7,201 bases of DNA, from positions 1 to 7,201 of the forward strand of contig JAJZQK010000159.1 of the NCBI GenBank assembly GCA_021847625.1. Reading direction: 5' to 3'. Shown here one piece after another: positions 1 through 5,816 of this stretch. The position numbers were made by a program, and so were the translations under genes. The notes under the pieces are model-generated. The model saw only the letters and a list, made by a program, of their open reading frames with translations, made no database searches and was not told the origin of the DNA. This DNA is from Chloroflexota bacterium (lineage in GTDB: Bacteria > Chloroflexota > FW602-bin22 > JAMCYS01). Position 1 is the stretch's first letter. Each line of letters opens with the position of its first letter.

Positions 1-749
1 GGATTCTGCTTCCCTTCGCCTGCCTCCTCGCCGTCTGGCAGGCGGCAGTGACGACGAGCGGACTGTCGGAGTACTTCTTTCCCTCGCCGGCCACCGTCGT
101 CAGCAGCATCATGCTCCTCATAGACCGGGGCATCCTGCCGGCCTATATCGTGGACAGCATGACGCGCTTCGCCCTGGGCGTGTCTCTGGGCATCGCCCTG
201 GCCGTGCCCACCGGCATGGCGATGACCCTGAGCCGGCGCCTCTCCGAGGCGCTGATGCCCATCGTCAACTTCTTCCACTCCATCGTGGAGATGGCCTGGA
301 TCCCGCTCTTCGTCCTCTGGTTCGGCTACGGCTTCAAGACCATCCTGCTCAGCATCACCTACGTCGTGTTCTTCCCGGTGCTCTACAACACGTTGCTTGG
401 CACGCGCTCGATACCCAAGAGTACGATCAACGCCGTGCTTGTGCTCGGGGCCAAGCCTAAGGACCTCATCCTCGAGGTGATGCTGCCGGGGGCGCTGCCC
501 AACATCGCCACCGGCGTGCGTCTGGGGGCGGGCTACGCCTTCCGCGCCCTGATCGCCGCCGAGATGATCGCCGCCCAGAGCGGCCTCGGCTTCATGATCT
601 TCGAGGCCCGGCAGAACCAGATGACGCACCGCACCATCGCCGGTATGATCGTGATGGGCCTCCTCTGGCTGGCTATCGAGCGGCTCTATCTGCGGCCGAT
701 CGAGAGGGTGACCATTGAGCGCTGGGGCATGGTCCGGCGGGCCGAGTAG
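1..749 (+). CDS. ABC transporter permease, NitT/TauT (SsuC/TauC) type, 5' end outside window
   Basis: This is an inner-membrane permease subunit of an importer of the nitrate/sulfonate/taurine class. The reading frame is open from base 3, giving ILLPFACLLAVWQAA before the GTG at 48. Because relatives have a hydrophobic first helix ahead of the 'YFFPSP' motif, I take the true start to be upstream of the window. Numbered from the GTG, the EYFFPSP motif is at 8-14, the MAWIPLFVLWFGYG segment at 82-95, and the cytoplasmic EAA-type loop that contacts the ATPase at about 128-147 (conserved G134, L146-P147). The C-terminus ends in RPIERxTIERWG, which is shared with the next gene. The stop is followed after 14 bases by that second permease, so the two are probably one operon and form a heterodimeric channel. 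The ATPase and binding protein are not in view. The substrate cannot be told from sequence; Chloroflexota use this class for vitamins and precursors as well as for sulfonates. Confidence 0.92.
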   Translation, partial: ILLPFACLLAVWQAAVTTSGLSEYFFPSPATVVSSIMLLIDRGILPAYIVDSMTRFALGVSLGIALAVPTGMAMTLSRRLSEALMPIVNFFHSIVEMAWIPLFVLWFGYGFKTILLSITYVVFFPVLYNTLLGTRSIPKSTINAVLVLGAKPKDLILEVMLPGALPNIATGVRLGAGYAFRALIAAEMIAAQSGLGFMIFEARQNQMTHRTIAGMIVMGLLWLAIERLYLRPIERVTIERWGMVRRAE

Positions 750-763
750 GGAGGGTAGGCAAG

Positions 764-1579
764 ATGGACGTATCCGTTAACCGAGCCGGTGCCGATGGTT
801 GGCTCTCGCGCCTGATGCACGAGCGCCTGCGCCTGTGGATGATCCCCGTCGCCCTGGCCTTTGCCGCCTGGCTGGTGGCGCCCAACGTGCTCGACGTGCC
901 GGCCTACAAGCTGCCCAGCCTCCAGATGGTGTGGGAGGAGTTGGTCAGGATGGCCGGCGACGGCACGTTGTTCAACGGCATCGTCGGCAGCCTCGGCCGC
1001 CTCGCGATCAGCTTCGTGATAGGCGTGGGCCTGGCCATTCCTCTGGGCGTCGGCATTGCCCTGAACAAGCATGTGGCCGGCTTCTTCGAGCCCCTGGTAA
1101 TCTTCTTTCAGTCGATTGCCGGCGTCGCCTGGGTGCCGCTGGCCATCATCTGGTTCGGCTTCGGCCAGGGCGCCGTCGTCTTCGTCGTGGCCAACGCCGT
1201 CTTCTTCATCGTCCTCTTCAACACCATCACCGGCGTGCAGAGCATCCAGCCCACGCTGAGGCAGGCCGTCCTTACCTTGGGGGGCAGCAACTGGGACGTG
1301 CTGCGCGAGGTGATACTGCCCGGGGCCATGCTGAACATCCTCGGCGGTCTGCGCACGGGGCTGGCCTTCGGCTGGCGCGCCCTTGTGGCGGCGGAGATGA
1401 TCGCGGGCAATATCGGACTAGGCTACATGACCCTGGAGGCTGCCCAGTGGTACAAGAGCGGCGTCATCGTCGCCGGCATCCTCGTCATCGGCTGCCTGTG
1501 GCTGCTGATGGATCGCCTGCTGCTGCGCCCGATCGAGGTGCGGACGGTCGAGCGCTGGGGCCTGCTGCGCGATGTATAG
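764..1579 (+). CDS. ABC transporter permease, NitT/TauT (SsuC/TauC) type
   Basis: This is the second inner-membrane permease of the importer, 271 residues, a normal length for the family. The ATG at 764 is preceded by GGGAGG (749-754), which overlaps the stop of the upstream permease, so translation may be coupled. Visible landmarks are a hydrophobic helix at about 25-40, VAWVPLAIIWFGFG at 121-134, the EAA-type loop at about 167-186 (G173, L185-P186), and an EMIAGNIGLGYM segment at 211-222. It is clearly a paralogue of the upstream gene: both share the A-W-[IV]-P-L...WFG[YF]G block and the terminal RPIE..T.ERWG. This is consistent with an ancient duplication and a heterodimeric pore. It ends convergent with a URO-D-family gene, 147 bases away. 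No clear rho-independent terminator with a T-run lies between them. Confidence 0.95.
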   Translation: MDVSVNRAGADGWLSRLMHERLRLWMIPVALAFAAWLVAPNVLDVPAYKLPSLQMVWEELVRMAGDGTLFNGIVGSLGRLAISFVIGVGLAIPLGVGIALNKHVAGFFEPLVIFFQSIAGVAWVPLAIIWFGFGQGAVVFVVANAVFFIVLFNTITGVQSIQPTLRQAVLTLGGSNWDVLREVILPGAMLNILGGLRTGLAFGWRALVAAEMIAGNIGLGYMTLEAAQWYKSGVIVAGILVIGCLWLLMDRLLLRPIEVRTVERWGLLRDV

Positions 1580-1726
1580 CCCCCTGGCGCCGGGCCCCGC
1601 CGCTCCATTGCCTCACAGACCGGACATTCGCGGGCGGCGGGATTGCCCATCCCCGGGCACCTTCTCGCCAATCTGCCGCTGGATGCTACATGCGCCTACC
1701 CCGGCGACCTGGGCCGGGCGCTTGGC

Positions 1727-2797
1727 CTATAGGGAGATCGGGTAGCGGCCGAACTCGAAGGTGGCCTCGCGCATGGCGTTGAAGTTGGCCAAGGGCACGT
1801 ACTCGGGCACGGAGTTGCTCGCGGCCACGCAGTATCCCCCGCCCGGCGCCAGGTCGCGGATGCGCTGGCGCACCTCCTGGCGCACCTCTTCTGGCGTACC
1901 CAGGGTGAGGGTGTAGCCCAGGTCAATGTTGCCCATGATGGAGATGCGCGAGCCGTACTGGCGCTTGACCCAGTTGATGTCCATCGCCTTGGGCTCGATG
2001 GGGTTCAGGCCGTCGAACTTGCATTCGATGATGTCCTCCATCACCTCCTGGAGGGCGCCGTCGCTGTGGTAGACGACGATCTTGCCCTTGTCGTGGGCCA
2101 GGCGGTTCATCTCCTTGTACCAGGGGAAGAGGTGCTCACGCAGGATGCGCGGGCTCACCATCAGCTGCGTGGAGTAGGCGATGTCGTCGGCGTGCCAGAA
2201 GCCGCCGATGCAGTCGAACTGGAGCATGTTCTGGAAGACGCGGAACTGGAACCGTCCGACCTTCTCGAAGAGGCGGGGGAGCAGCGCGGGCTCGTCGACG
2301 AGGGACATGCTGAGCCCCTCCAGCCCCATCAGCCACCAGACGCAGGAGAAGATCTTCCCCTCCACCGCCCAGACCTTGACGTTCGGGGGCAGGAGGTCGG
2401 CCACTCGCGCGAACTGGCTGTAGTCGAGGGCGTCGGGGTCGGGCCACTCGAGGGCCTCGAACTCCGCCATCGTCGTGACGATGCCCTTGCCCTCGCTCGC
2501 CCACTGGCGCTGCTGCAGGTCGGCGGTCTCCACGGCGTAGTTGGCCTCGACCTCGTGCATTGCCTGGCGCTTGATCAGGTCGGTCTGCTGCAATCCTTGG
2601 TGCAGGGGGACGTGGTCGTAGCCGGCCACGCCCCAGAACTCGACCTCGTCGGCCAGGTCGCGCAGGGGACGGCCGAGGATGCGTTCCTTATGAAGGGCAT
2701 GGATGCCGATGTCGCCAAGCGGCACGTAGTCGGGCTCGCCCTGGCGCAGGATCACCTTGCGCAAACGGTTGAAATTGGGTTCCACTCTATTGCCCAC
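1727..2797 (-). CDS. Uroporphyrinogen decarboxylase-fold (URO-D, PF01208) family protein, not HemE
   Basis: This is a 356-residue TIM-barrel protein of the URO-D superfamily, which includes HemE and the corrinoid methyltransferases MtaA/MtbA/CmuA. Typical blocks are WHADDIAYS (201-209), VVYHSDGALQEV (241-252), FDGLNPIEP (261-269), MGNIDLGYTLTLGTPEEV (288-305) and GGGYCVAASNSVPEYVP (319-335). The HemE substrate motif (MRQAGRYLPEY type) is absent, so haem synthesis is unlikely. H244-S-D246 stands where MtaA-type enzymes have H-x-C, and N328 stands near the expected third-ligand Cys, so the classical Zn-thiol site is not complete. The start is GTG at 2797 with GAGAGG six bases upstream; a GTG four codons in is an alternative. 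The SD lies within a perfect hairpin (separate entry). Its distant paralogue is at 5817. The substrate is unknown; a methyl-transfer or decarboxylation role is only inferred from the family. Confidence 0.93.
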   Translation of the reverse strand: MGNRVEPNFNRLRKVILRQGEPDYVPLGDIGIHALHKERILGRPLRDLADEVEFWGVAGYDHVPLHQGLQQTDLIKRQAMHEVEANYAVETADLQQRQWASEGKGIVTTMAEFEALEWPDPDALDYSQFARVADLLPPNVKVWAVEGKIFSCVWWLMGLEGLSMSLVDEPALLPRLFEKVGRFQFRVFQNMLQFDCIGGFWHADDIAYSTQLMVSPRILREHLFPWYKEMNRLAHDKGKIVVYHSDGALQEVMEDIIECKFDGLNPIEPKAMDINWVKRQYGSRISIMGNIDLGYTLTLGTPEEVRQEVRQRIRDLAPGGGYCVAASNSVPEYVPLANFNAMREATFEFGRYPISL

Positions 2798-2803
2798 CTT
2801 TCA

Positions 2804-2821
2804 CCTCTCTTCGCAGAGAGG
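2804..2821 (-). promoter_or_regulatory. Hairpin sequestering the ribosome binding site of the URO-D gene at 2797
   Basis: On the minus-strand transcript, CCTCTCT pairs perfectly with AGAGAGG around a GCGA loop, a GNRA tetraloop. The 3' arm is the Shine-Dalgarno sequence of the downstream GTG start. A 7-bp stem with a GNRA loop could lower or modulate translation initiation. The pairing is seen directly; the regulatory role is inferred. Confidence 0.5.
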
Positions 2822-2853
2822 ACAAGTGCTTGGACGAAGACGAACTAACGGGC

Positions 2854-2874
2854 GGTAGGGGACAAGCCCCTACC
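2854..2874. repeat. Perfect inverted repeat GGTAGGGG/CCCCTACC
   Basis: An 8-bp perfect stem (2854-2861 with 2867-2874) closes a 5-base loop, ACAAG. The pattern of a GTAGGGG arm, a short loop and a CCCCTAC arm resembles the small palindromic intergenic repeats seen in many copies in some environmental bacterial genomes. Only one copy is visible here, so mobility or copy number is unproven. It lies in the presumed 5' leader of the URO-D transcript and has no T-run, so it is not a classical terminator. Confidence 0.5.
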
Positions 2875-2985
2875 CTACGGGCTCCCGGCCGTTTCTGCAG
2901 GGAGCGCGTTCTGCCGTCCGCGGGCAGACACCAGGACATAGCCCAAACGACGGTCCGTGCCCTCGCGGGAGTGGCATGTATCCGC

Positions 2986-3015
2986 ATGTTAAGGGTGGGG
3001 CGGGAGCCCCGTCAA
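2986..3015 (-). promoter_or_regulatory. Candidate sigma-70-type promoter for the URO-D gene
   Basis: Reading the minus strand, TTGACG (3015-3010) is followed after 18 bases by TAACAT (2991-2986), a moderate -10 match (4 of 6). It would give a leader of about 180 bases before the GTG at 2797, containing the GGTAGGGG hairpin and the SD-covering hairpin. The match is moderate and the position is inferred from motifs only. Confidence 0.35.
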
Positions 3016-3046
3016 GTTGACCCGGGGCGAGGGGCACCAATTATGG

Positions 3047-3078
3047 CGCGGGCAAGGAAGAGAGAACCCTTGCCCGCG
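3047..3078. repeat. Perfect 11-bp inverted repeat (hairpin)
   Basis: CGCGGGCAAGG (3047-3057) pairs without mismatch with CCTTGCCCGCG (3068-3078) across a 10-base purine-rich loop. It lies between the two divergent transcription units, upstream of both candidate promoters. There is no T-run on either side. It could be a protein-binding palindrome, a REP-like element or part of a small RNA; the sequence alone does not decide. Confidence 0.6.
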
Positions 3079-3125
3079 GACCGTCACGGGCGATGCGCCG
3101 CCTCTGGCGCCCGCGGCCCAGCGGG

Positions 3126-3134
3126 TGCTACAAT
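3126..3134 (+). promoter_or_regulatory. Candidate extended -10 promoter for the repeat-protein gene
   Basis: TGCTACAAT matches the extended -10 form TGnTAtAAT with one change. No good -35 hexamer lies 16-18 bases upstream, as is common for extended -10 promoters. It would give a leader of about 50 bases before the ATG at 3194. Confidence 0.4.
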
Positions 3135-3193
3135 GACTAGCGGGCCGTCGACGGGGCGGCAGTCGAGCGTCCACTCCGCGGAGGTGCAGCGCC

Positions 3194-3736
3194 ATGCAGC
3201 CAGAAGGCCAGCTTAGCGGCAAGCCAGTCCAGGGCGAGGTGCGCGATGTCTCGGGGGACGACGTCGACCTGACGCTGAGCAGCGCCCGCAATGTCTCCGC
3301 CGAGCGCGTCTACCTGCGCCAGGGCCTGGCCCGGACGATCAACGGTCAGGCGGTGGACCTGCGCCAGGGCGCGGCCTTCAATATCGACAGCCAGAGTATC
3401 GACGTCACCCAGGGTGCCGCCGCCCTGGTGCGGGCCGACGACGTCCACTTTGTCCAGGGGGCCAGCATCGTCACCCTGGCCAACTCAGCCATCGTCGACC
3501 AGTCCGCGCCCCAGGCCATCATTTGCCGCCAGGCCGAGCTGCAGCAGAGCGCCAGTGTCTTCCTGGCCGCGGGCACCGTCACCATGCGCAATTCCGCCGC
3601 CGTGTTGCTGCTGGCCAACCAGGTCAACGGCGACGTGCGCGTCCTCCTCGACCAGAAGGCCGCCATCGGCTTCGGCGCCGCGGCCGGCGCCGCCTTCGGC
3701 CTCGTCCTGGCCCTCAAGGGCTGGTTCAAGCGCTAA
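3194..3736 (+). CDS. Tail-anchored protein of nine 15-residue solenoid repeats, unknown function
   Basis: I do not recognise a named family. The 180-residue protein starts at an ATG with GGAGG (3180-3184) at good spacing. Residues 9-143 divide without any gap into nine 15-residue units of the form V-x-[LV]-x-Q-[GS]-x-A-x-x-[IVL]-x-A-x-x. Unit position 5 is Q/L/Q/Q/Q/Q/Q/Q/N, position 6 is always G or S, and position 11 is V, I, L or T. Small and aliphatic residues at fixed spacing predict a narrow single-chain beta-solenoid with one turn per 15 residues. A capping stretch (144-155) follows, then a hydrophobic Ala/Gly-rich helix (about 156-174) and a KGWFKR tail. There is no signal peptide, so it is probably a C-tail-anchored membrane protein with the solenoid in the cytoplasm. 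It stands alone, divergent from the URO-D gene. A structural or scaffold role, loosely like bactofilins, is only a guess. Confidence 0.85.
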   Translation: MQPEGQLSGKPVQGEVRDVSGDDVDLTLSSARNVSAERVYLRQGLARTINGQAVDLRQGAAFNIDSQSIDVTQGAAALVRADDVHFVQGASIVTLANSAIVDQSAPQAIICRQAELQQSASVFLAAGTVTMRNSAAVLLLANQVNGDVRVLLDQKAAIGFGAAAGAAFGLVLALKGWFKR

Positions 3737-3837
3737 GGACGGGGCCAACCGGCAGCCAACCGTACTAGCGCGCTCATTTGATCACAGGGGTAGGGGGCCG
3801 GCGCGCTCGCCTCCCAGACGGACGGCGACAGTCTGAC

Positions 3838-4011
3838 CTACCTCTTGTCTTCCCTCTCGTCCAGCTGCCGGTGCAAATCGGCGATGCGCCGCTCTACCTC
3901 GGCCAGGGTCGTGACCCACAGCTCCTCCATGTCCTCGCGCAAGGTCTCCAACTGCTCCAGGCGCAGCATCAACTTGTATTCCTCGGGGTCTTCCCGTGAT
4001 CTGGGCGGCAT
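3838..4011 (-). CDS. Small charged coiled-coil protein, 57 residues
   Basis: This short gene starts MPPRSREDPEEYKLMLRLEQ and ends HRQLDEREDKR. ATG is at 4011 and TAG at 3838-3840. AGGAGG lies directly upstream and overlaps the TAG stop codon of the preceding aminotransferase-like gene, leaving a nine-base gap, so translation is probably coupled. From about residue 12 on it is one long amphipathic helix with heptad-like spacing of L, M, V and I and very many E, R, D and K, which predicts a coiled coil. It has no Cys, signal peptide or membrane segment. I do not recognise a family. The perfect ribosome binding site and clean coding pattern argue that it is real. It may be a dimeric accessory protein of the enzyme originally encoded upstream, but that is inference. 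Confidence 0.72.
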   Translation of the reverse strand: MPPRSREDPEEYKLMLRLEQLETLREDMEELWVTTLAEVERRIADLHRQLDEREDKR

Positions 4012-4020
4012 GCCTTCCTC

Positions 4021-4485
4021 CTAGCGGCCCGCGTAGGGCTCGATCTTACCCAGCAGCTTGTCCACCCTCCGCAGCGTCTCCATATTCTTGGCGAAGCAGA
4101 AGCGCGCGCGTTGGCTGCCCAGGCCCTCGCCGCGGTAGCAGCTGCTGCCCGGCACCACGGCGAAGCCCACGTCGCGCACCAGATGGTGGGCGAACTCAAG
4201 GTCGTTCGGATAGCCGAAGGCCGAGATGTCGGCCATCACGTAGTAAGCGCCGTCCGGGGCGAAGCAGCGGAAGCCGGCCCGCGCCAGCATCGCCAGCATG
4301 TATTCTCGCCGTGGGCGGATGGCCCGGCAGGCGGCCTCTTTGACGGGCTCGGGGGCGGGGAAGTCCGGGAAACCCTGGGCCAGGTTGAGGGCCTCCGAGC
4401 CCTGATAGAGCAGGCAGAGGCGGGTCATCTCGCGGATCACCGACTCGGTGAAGCCGAGCGTGCGGCGGGCGGCGAACTCTCGCAC
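4021..4485 (-). CDS. Class I/II PLP aminotransferase with large in-frame internal deletion, probably non-functional
   Basis: The reading frame keeps both ends of a fold-type I aminotransferase. The N-terminal part (residues 1-56) includes GFTESVIREMTRL and NLAQGFPDFPAPEPVKEA. The C-terminal part (57-154) includes RPRREYMLAMLARAGF, GAYYVMADISAFG, VVPGSSCY and RARFCFAKN, which carries the Arg that binds the substrate carboxylate in this family. The two parts join near base 4320. Family members are about 390 residues, so about 230 are missing, including the S-x-x-K Schiff-base lysine and the cofactor-binding Asp/Tyr; aminotransferase activity should be lost. I chose GTG 4485 because GGGAGG lies eight bases upstream, the promoter at 4541-4569 is just ahead, and relatives begin at this point. 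An ATG at 4599 would lie upstream of that promoter. The rest of the frame is intact. A real deletion or a metagenome assembly collapse are both possible. Confidence 0.82.
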   Translation of the reverse strand: MREFAARRTLGFTESVIREMTRLCLLYQGSEALNLAQGFPDFPAPEPVKEAACRAIRPRREYMLAMLARAGFRCFAPDGAYYVMADISAFGYPNDLEFAHHLVRDVGFAVVPGSSCYRGEGLGSQRARFCFAKNMETLRRVDKLLGKIEPYAGR

Positions 4486-4540
4486 GGGCGCATCCTCCCT
4501 GGGCGCGACGCCCGATGGCGCGCCGTTCTTCCCTCGTTGC

Positions 4541-4569
4541 AGTCTAGCCCGCGGCTGGCGGGGAGTCAA
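4541..4569 (-). promoter_or_regulatory. Sigma-70-type promoter of the aminotransferase-like gene
   Basis: On the minus strand, TTGACT (4569-4564) and TAGACT (4546-4541) are separated by exactly 17 bases. Transcription would start near 4534, leaving a leader of about 50 bases to the GTG at 4485. The leader contains a GGCGCG/CGCGCC stem (4502-4507 with 4519-4524) just before the ribosome binding site. It is back to back with the LacI-gene promoter. Confidence 0.55.
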
Positions 4570-4603
4570 CGGCGGTTTGGCCCGAACTTCCCCTTTCAAG
4601 CTA

Positions 4604-4632
4604 TTGACAATCCACCTGGCTTTTGGTAAAAT
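4604..4632 (+). promoter_or_regulatory. Near-consensus sigma-70-type promoter of the LacI-family gene
   Basis: A perfect TTGACA (4604-4609) and TAAAAT (4627-4632, 5 of 6) are separated by 17 bases. The start site should fall near 4639, just before the paired GCACGTGC elements. This is the best promoter match in the window, and a strong promoter with an adjacent operator fits an autoregulated repressor. Confidence 0.75.
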
Positions 4633-4647
4633 AATCCAGCGGTTGAC

Positions 4648-4671
4648 ATTGCACGTGCAATCTGCACGTGC
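4648..4671. promoter_or_regulatory. Tandem palindromic operator for the LacI-family regulator
   Basis: ATTGCACGTGCAAT (4648-4661) is a perfect 14-bp palindrome with a central CG, the usual shape of LacI/PurR-family operators, where the hinge leucine intercalates at the central CpG. A second GCACGTGC core follows at 4664-4671, centred 13 bp further on. Both lie about 10-30 bases past the predicted start site and ahead of the regulator's ribosome binding site, so autorepression is the natural reading. Binding itself is inferred. Confidence 0.65.
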
Positions 4672-4698
4672 TTCAGAGAACGAGCAACGGGAGGCATT

Positions 4699-5721
4699 GT
4701 GGAACAGGGTATCCGCCGAGTCACCAGCCGAGATGTCGCCCTGGCTGCCGGCGTCTCTCGCCAGACGGTGTCCAGCATTCTCAATGGATCGGCCTCGTCT
4801 ATGGTCACCGAGGCGACGCGGGAGCGCGTGCTGGGCCTAGCGGCTGAAATGGGCTATGTGCCCAATGCTGCAGCCCGCCAGCTGAGAATGCAGCGGGCGA
4901 ACAGCGTAGGATTGCTCCTGCCATCGCCCACTCACTACGTGACCGGGACGTTCGCTTTCTCCGAGTTCCTTACGGGCATTAGCGAAGTAACGGATGAGAG
5001 AGGATACGACGTCGTCCTGTGCCAGCGTGGCCTAGCCCTACCCGTGGTCCAGATGCTCCAGAATGGGCGTGTAGATGGTGCCTTGCTCATGCATACCCCC
5101 GAAAGAGAGACCGATCTCCTCGAACTGGCCAAAGTGGGCACTCGTGTAGTACTGATGAATCGTCCGGCGGACGGAATGCCCTTCAATTGGGTTGACGTCG
5201 ACAATTGCGGCGGTATGCGCCAGGCAACCCTGCACCTACTCGATCGGGGCCACAGGCGGATTGGCTTCATCTCCAGTTGGCGCAGGCTTCTCCTTACTAC
5301 TTTGCGACTGCGGGGGTATCACGAGGCTCTGGTTGCTCGTGGCCTCCAGCCGAACGATGAGTTGGTCGTGTTCACGCCCGAGCCGGTCACGCCACGACAG
5401 GGCGCCGCGGCAATGCGCAGACTTCTCTGCCTATCAGAACGGCCCACAGCCGTCTTATGCACTGGCGATCAGCTAGCCATCGGCGCCCTTAGCGCCGTCG
5501 CCGAAGTGGGACTACAGGTGCCGGCCGACATTGCCTTGGTGGGTATGGGCGACGAGCCCATTTGCGCCTTTCAGCGCCCGCCGTTGACTACCGTGCGGTT
5601 GCCTTACCGCGCTAAGGCACAGAGCGCAGCCGGAATGTTACTCGACTTGATTGAGGATGTAGCTCCTGGGCCCAATTGTCTGCTCCTGCCTGCTGAACTC
5701 GTAGTCCGCGAGTCAGCCTAG
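4699..5721 (+). CDS. LacI/PurR-family transcriptional regulator
   Basis: This is a 340-residue cytoplasmic repressor of standard length and architecture. The helix-turn-helix is at about 8-28 (TSRDVALAAGVSRQTVSSIL), with probable base-contacting residues R21, Q22 and S26. The hinge is GYVPNAAARQLR (52-63), with L62 as the residue that wedges into the central CpG of the operator. The periplasmic-binding-protein-like ligand domain follows from NSVGLLLPSP (68-77), with typical blocks at RVDGALLM (124-131), LLDRGHRRIGFIS (180-192), RPTAVLCTGDQLAIGAL (248-264) and VPADIALVGMGDEP (274-287). The start is GTG 4699 with GGGAGG four bases upstream. It sits behind its own strong promoter and tandem operator and ahead of a URO-D gene and a solute-binding-protein gene in the same direction. 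It therefore probably controls those genes in response to a sugar or similar small effector. Confidence 0.95.
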   Translation: MEQGIRRVTSRDVALAAGVSRQTVSSILNGSASSMVTEATRERVLGLAAEMGYVPNAAARQLRMQRANSVGLLLPSPTHYVTGTFAFSEFLTGISEVTDERGYDVVLCQRGLALPVVQMLQNGRVDGALLMHTPERETDLLELAKVGTRVVLMNRPADGMPFNWVDVDNCGGMRQATLHLLDRGHRRIGFISSWRRLLLTTLRLRGYHEALVARGLQPNDELVVFTPEPVTPRQGAAAMRRLLCLSERPTAVLCTGDQLAIGALSAVAEVGLQVPADIALVGMGDEPICAFQRPPLTTVRLPYRAKAQSAAGMLLDLIEDVAPGPNCLLLPAELVVRESA

Positions 5722-5816
5722 GCTAGCCAGCGTAGGGTGACAGGGAGGTGCGGTCTTGGCATGCAGGAACGACGGGGGCATTACGCACCGCACGATCAGA
5801 CTAGAAAGGAACTGGC

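Larger units (their letters stand above)
2822..3193. other. Divergent intergenic region rich in inverted repeats
   Basis: These 372 bases separate the minus-strand URO-D gene from the plus-strand repeat-protein gene, and I see no credible coding frame. Apart from the elements listed separately, it holds shorter perfect stems: TCTGCC/GGCAGA (2910-2915 with 2923-2928), GGGGC/GCCCC around a GGGA loop (2997-3010), and GCGCC/GGCGC (3095-3110). No homopurine-T terminator is present. It probably carries both divergent promoters and structured leaders. Confidence 0.5.

Noticed and set aside
1700..1718. CCCGGC/GCCGGG stem between the convergent permease and URO-D genes, possible terminator.
   Set aside because: It is only a 6-bp GC stem and no T-run follows on either strand, so there is no basis to call a terminator.
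799..1782. Long plus-strand frame of 327 codons overlapping the second permease.
   Set aside because: It is an Arg/Pro/Gly-rich shadow of the high-GC permease gene, without family features or a ribosome binding site.
2066..2848. 260-codon plus-strand frame opposite the first URO-D gene.
   Set aside because: It is the antisense of a clearly recognised URO-D protein; the Val/Leu/Glu/His-rich composition is typical of antisense frames in GC-rich genes.
2920..2980. Possible cobalamin riboswitch on the minus strand ahead of the URO-D gene (ATGCCACT and TGTCCTGGTGTCTGCC).
   Set aside because: The second string matches the B12-box at only about 9 of 16 positions and the GGTG-type core elements are not seen. 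An Infernal search with the Rfam Cobalamin model over 2798-3015 (minus strand) would settle it; a significant hit would reverse this.
2830..3216. 128-codon plus-strand frame in the divergent gap.
   Set aside because: It has low-complexity composition, no clear ribosome binding site and overlaps several hairpins and the start of the repeat-protein gene.
3291..3836. 181-codon frame overlapping the solenoid gene.
   Set aside because: It is Pro/Ser/Arg-rich and a +1 shadow of the regular 15-residue repeats; the 3194 frame has the repeat pattern, the membrane helix and the ribosome binding site.
4643..4648. Second TTGACA downstream of the LacI-gene promoter.
   Set aside because: No -10-like hexamer follows at 16-18 bases; the sequence there is the operator core.
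5747..5789. GGTGCG/CGCACC pairing in the gap before the second URO-D gene, possible leader structure.
   Set aside because: Six base pairs across a 31-base loop are easily found by chance; no further support was seen.
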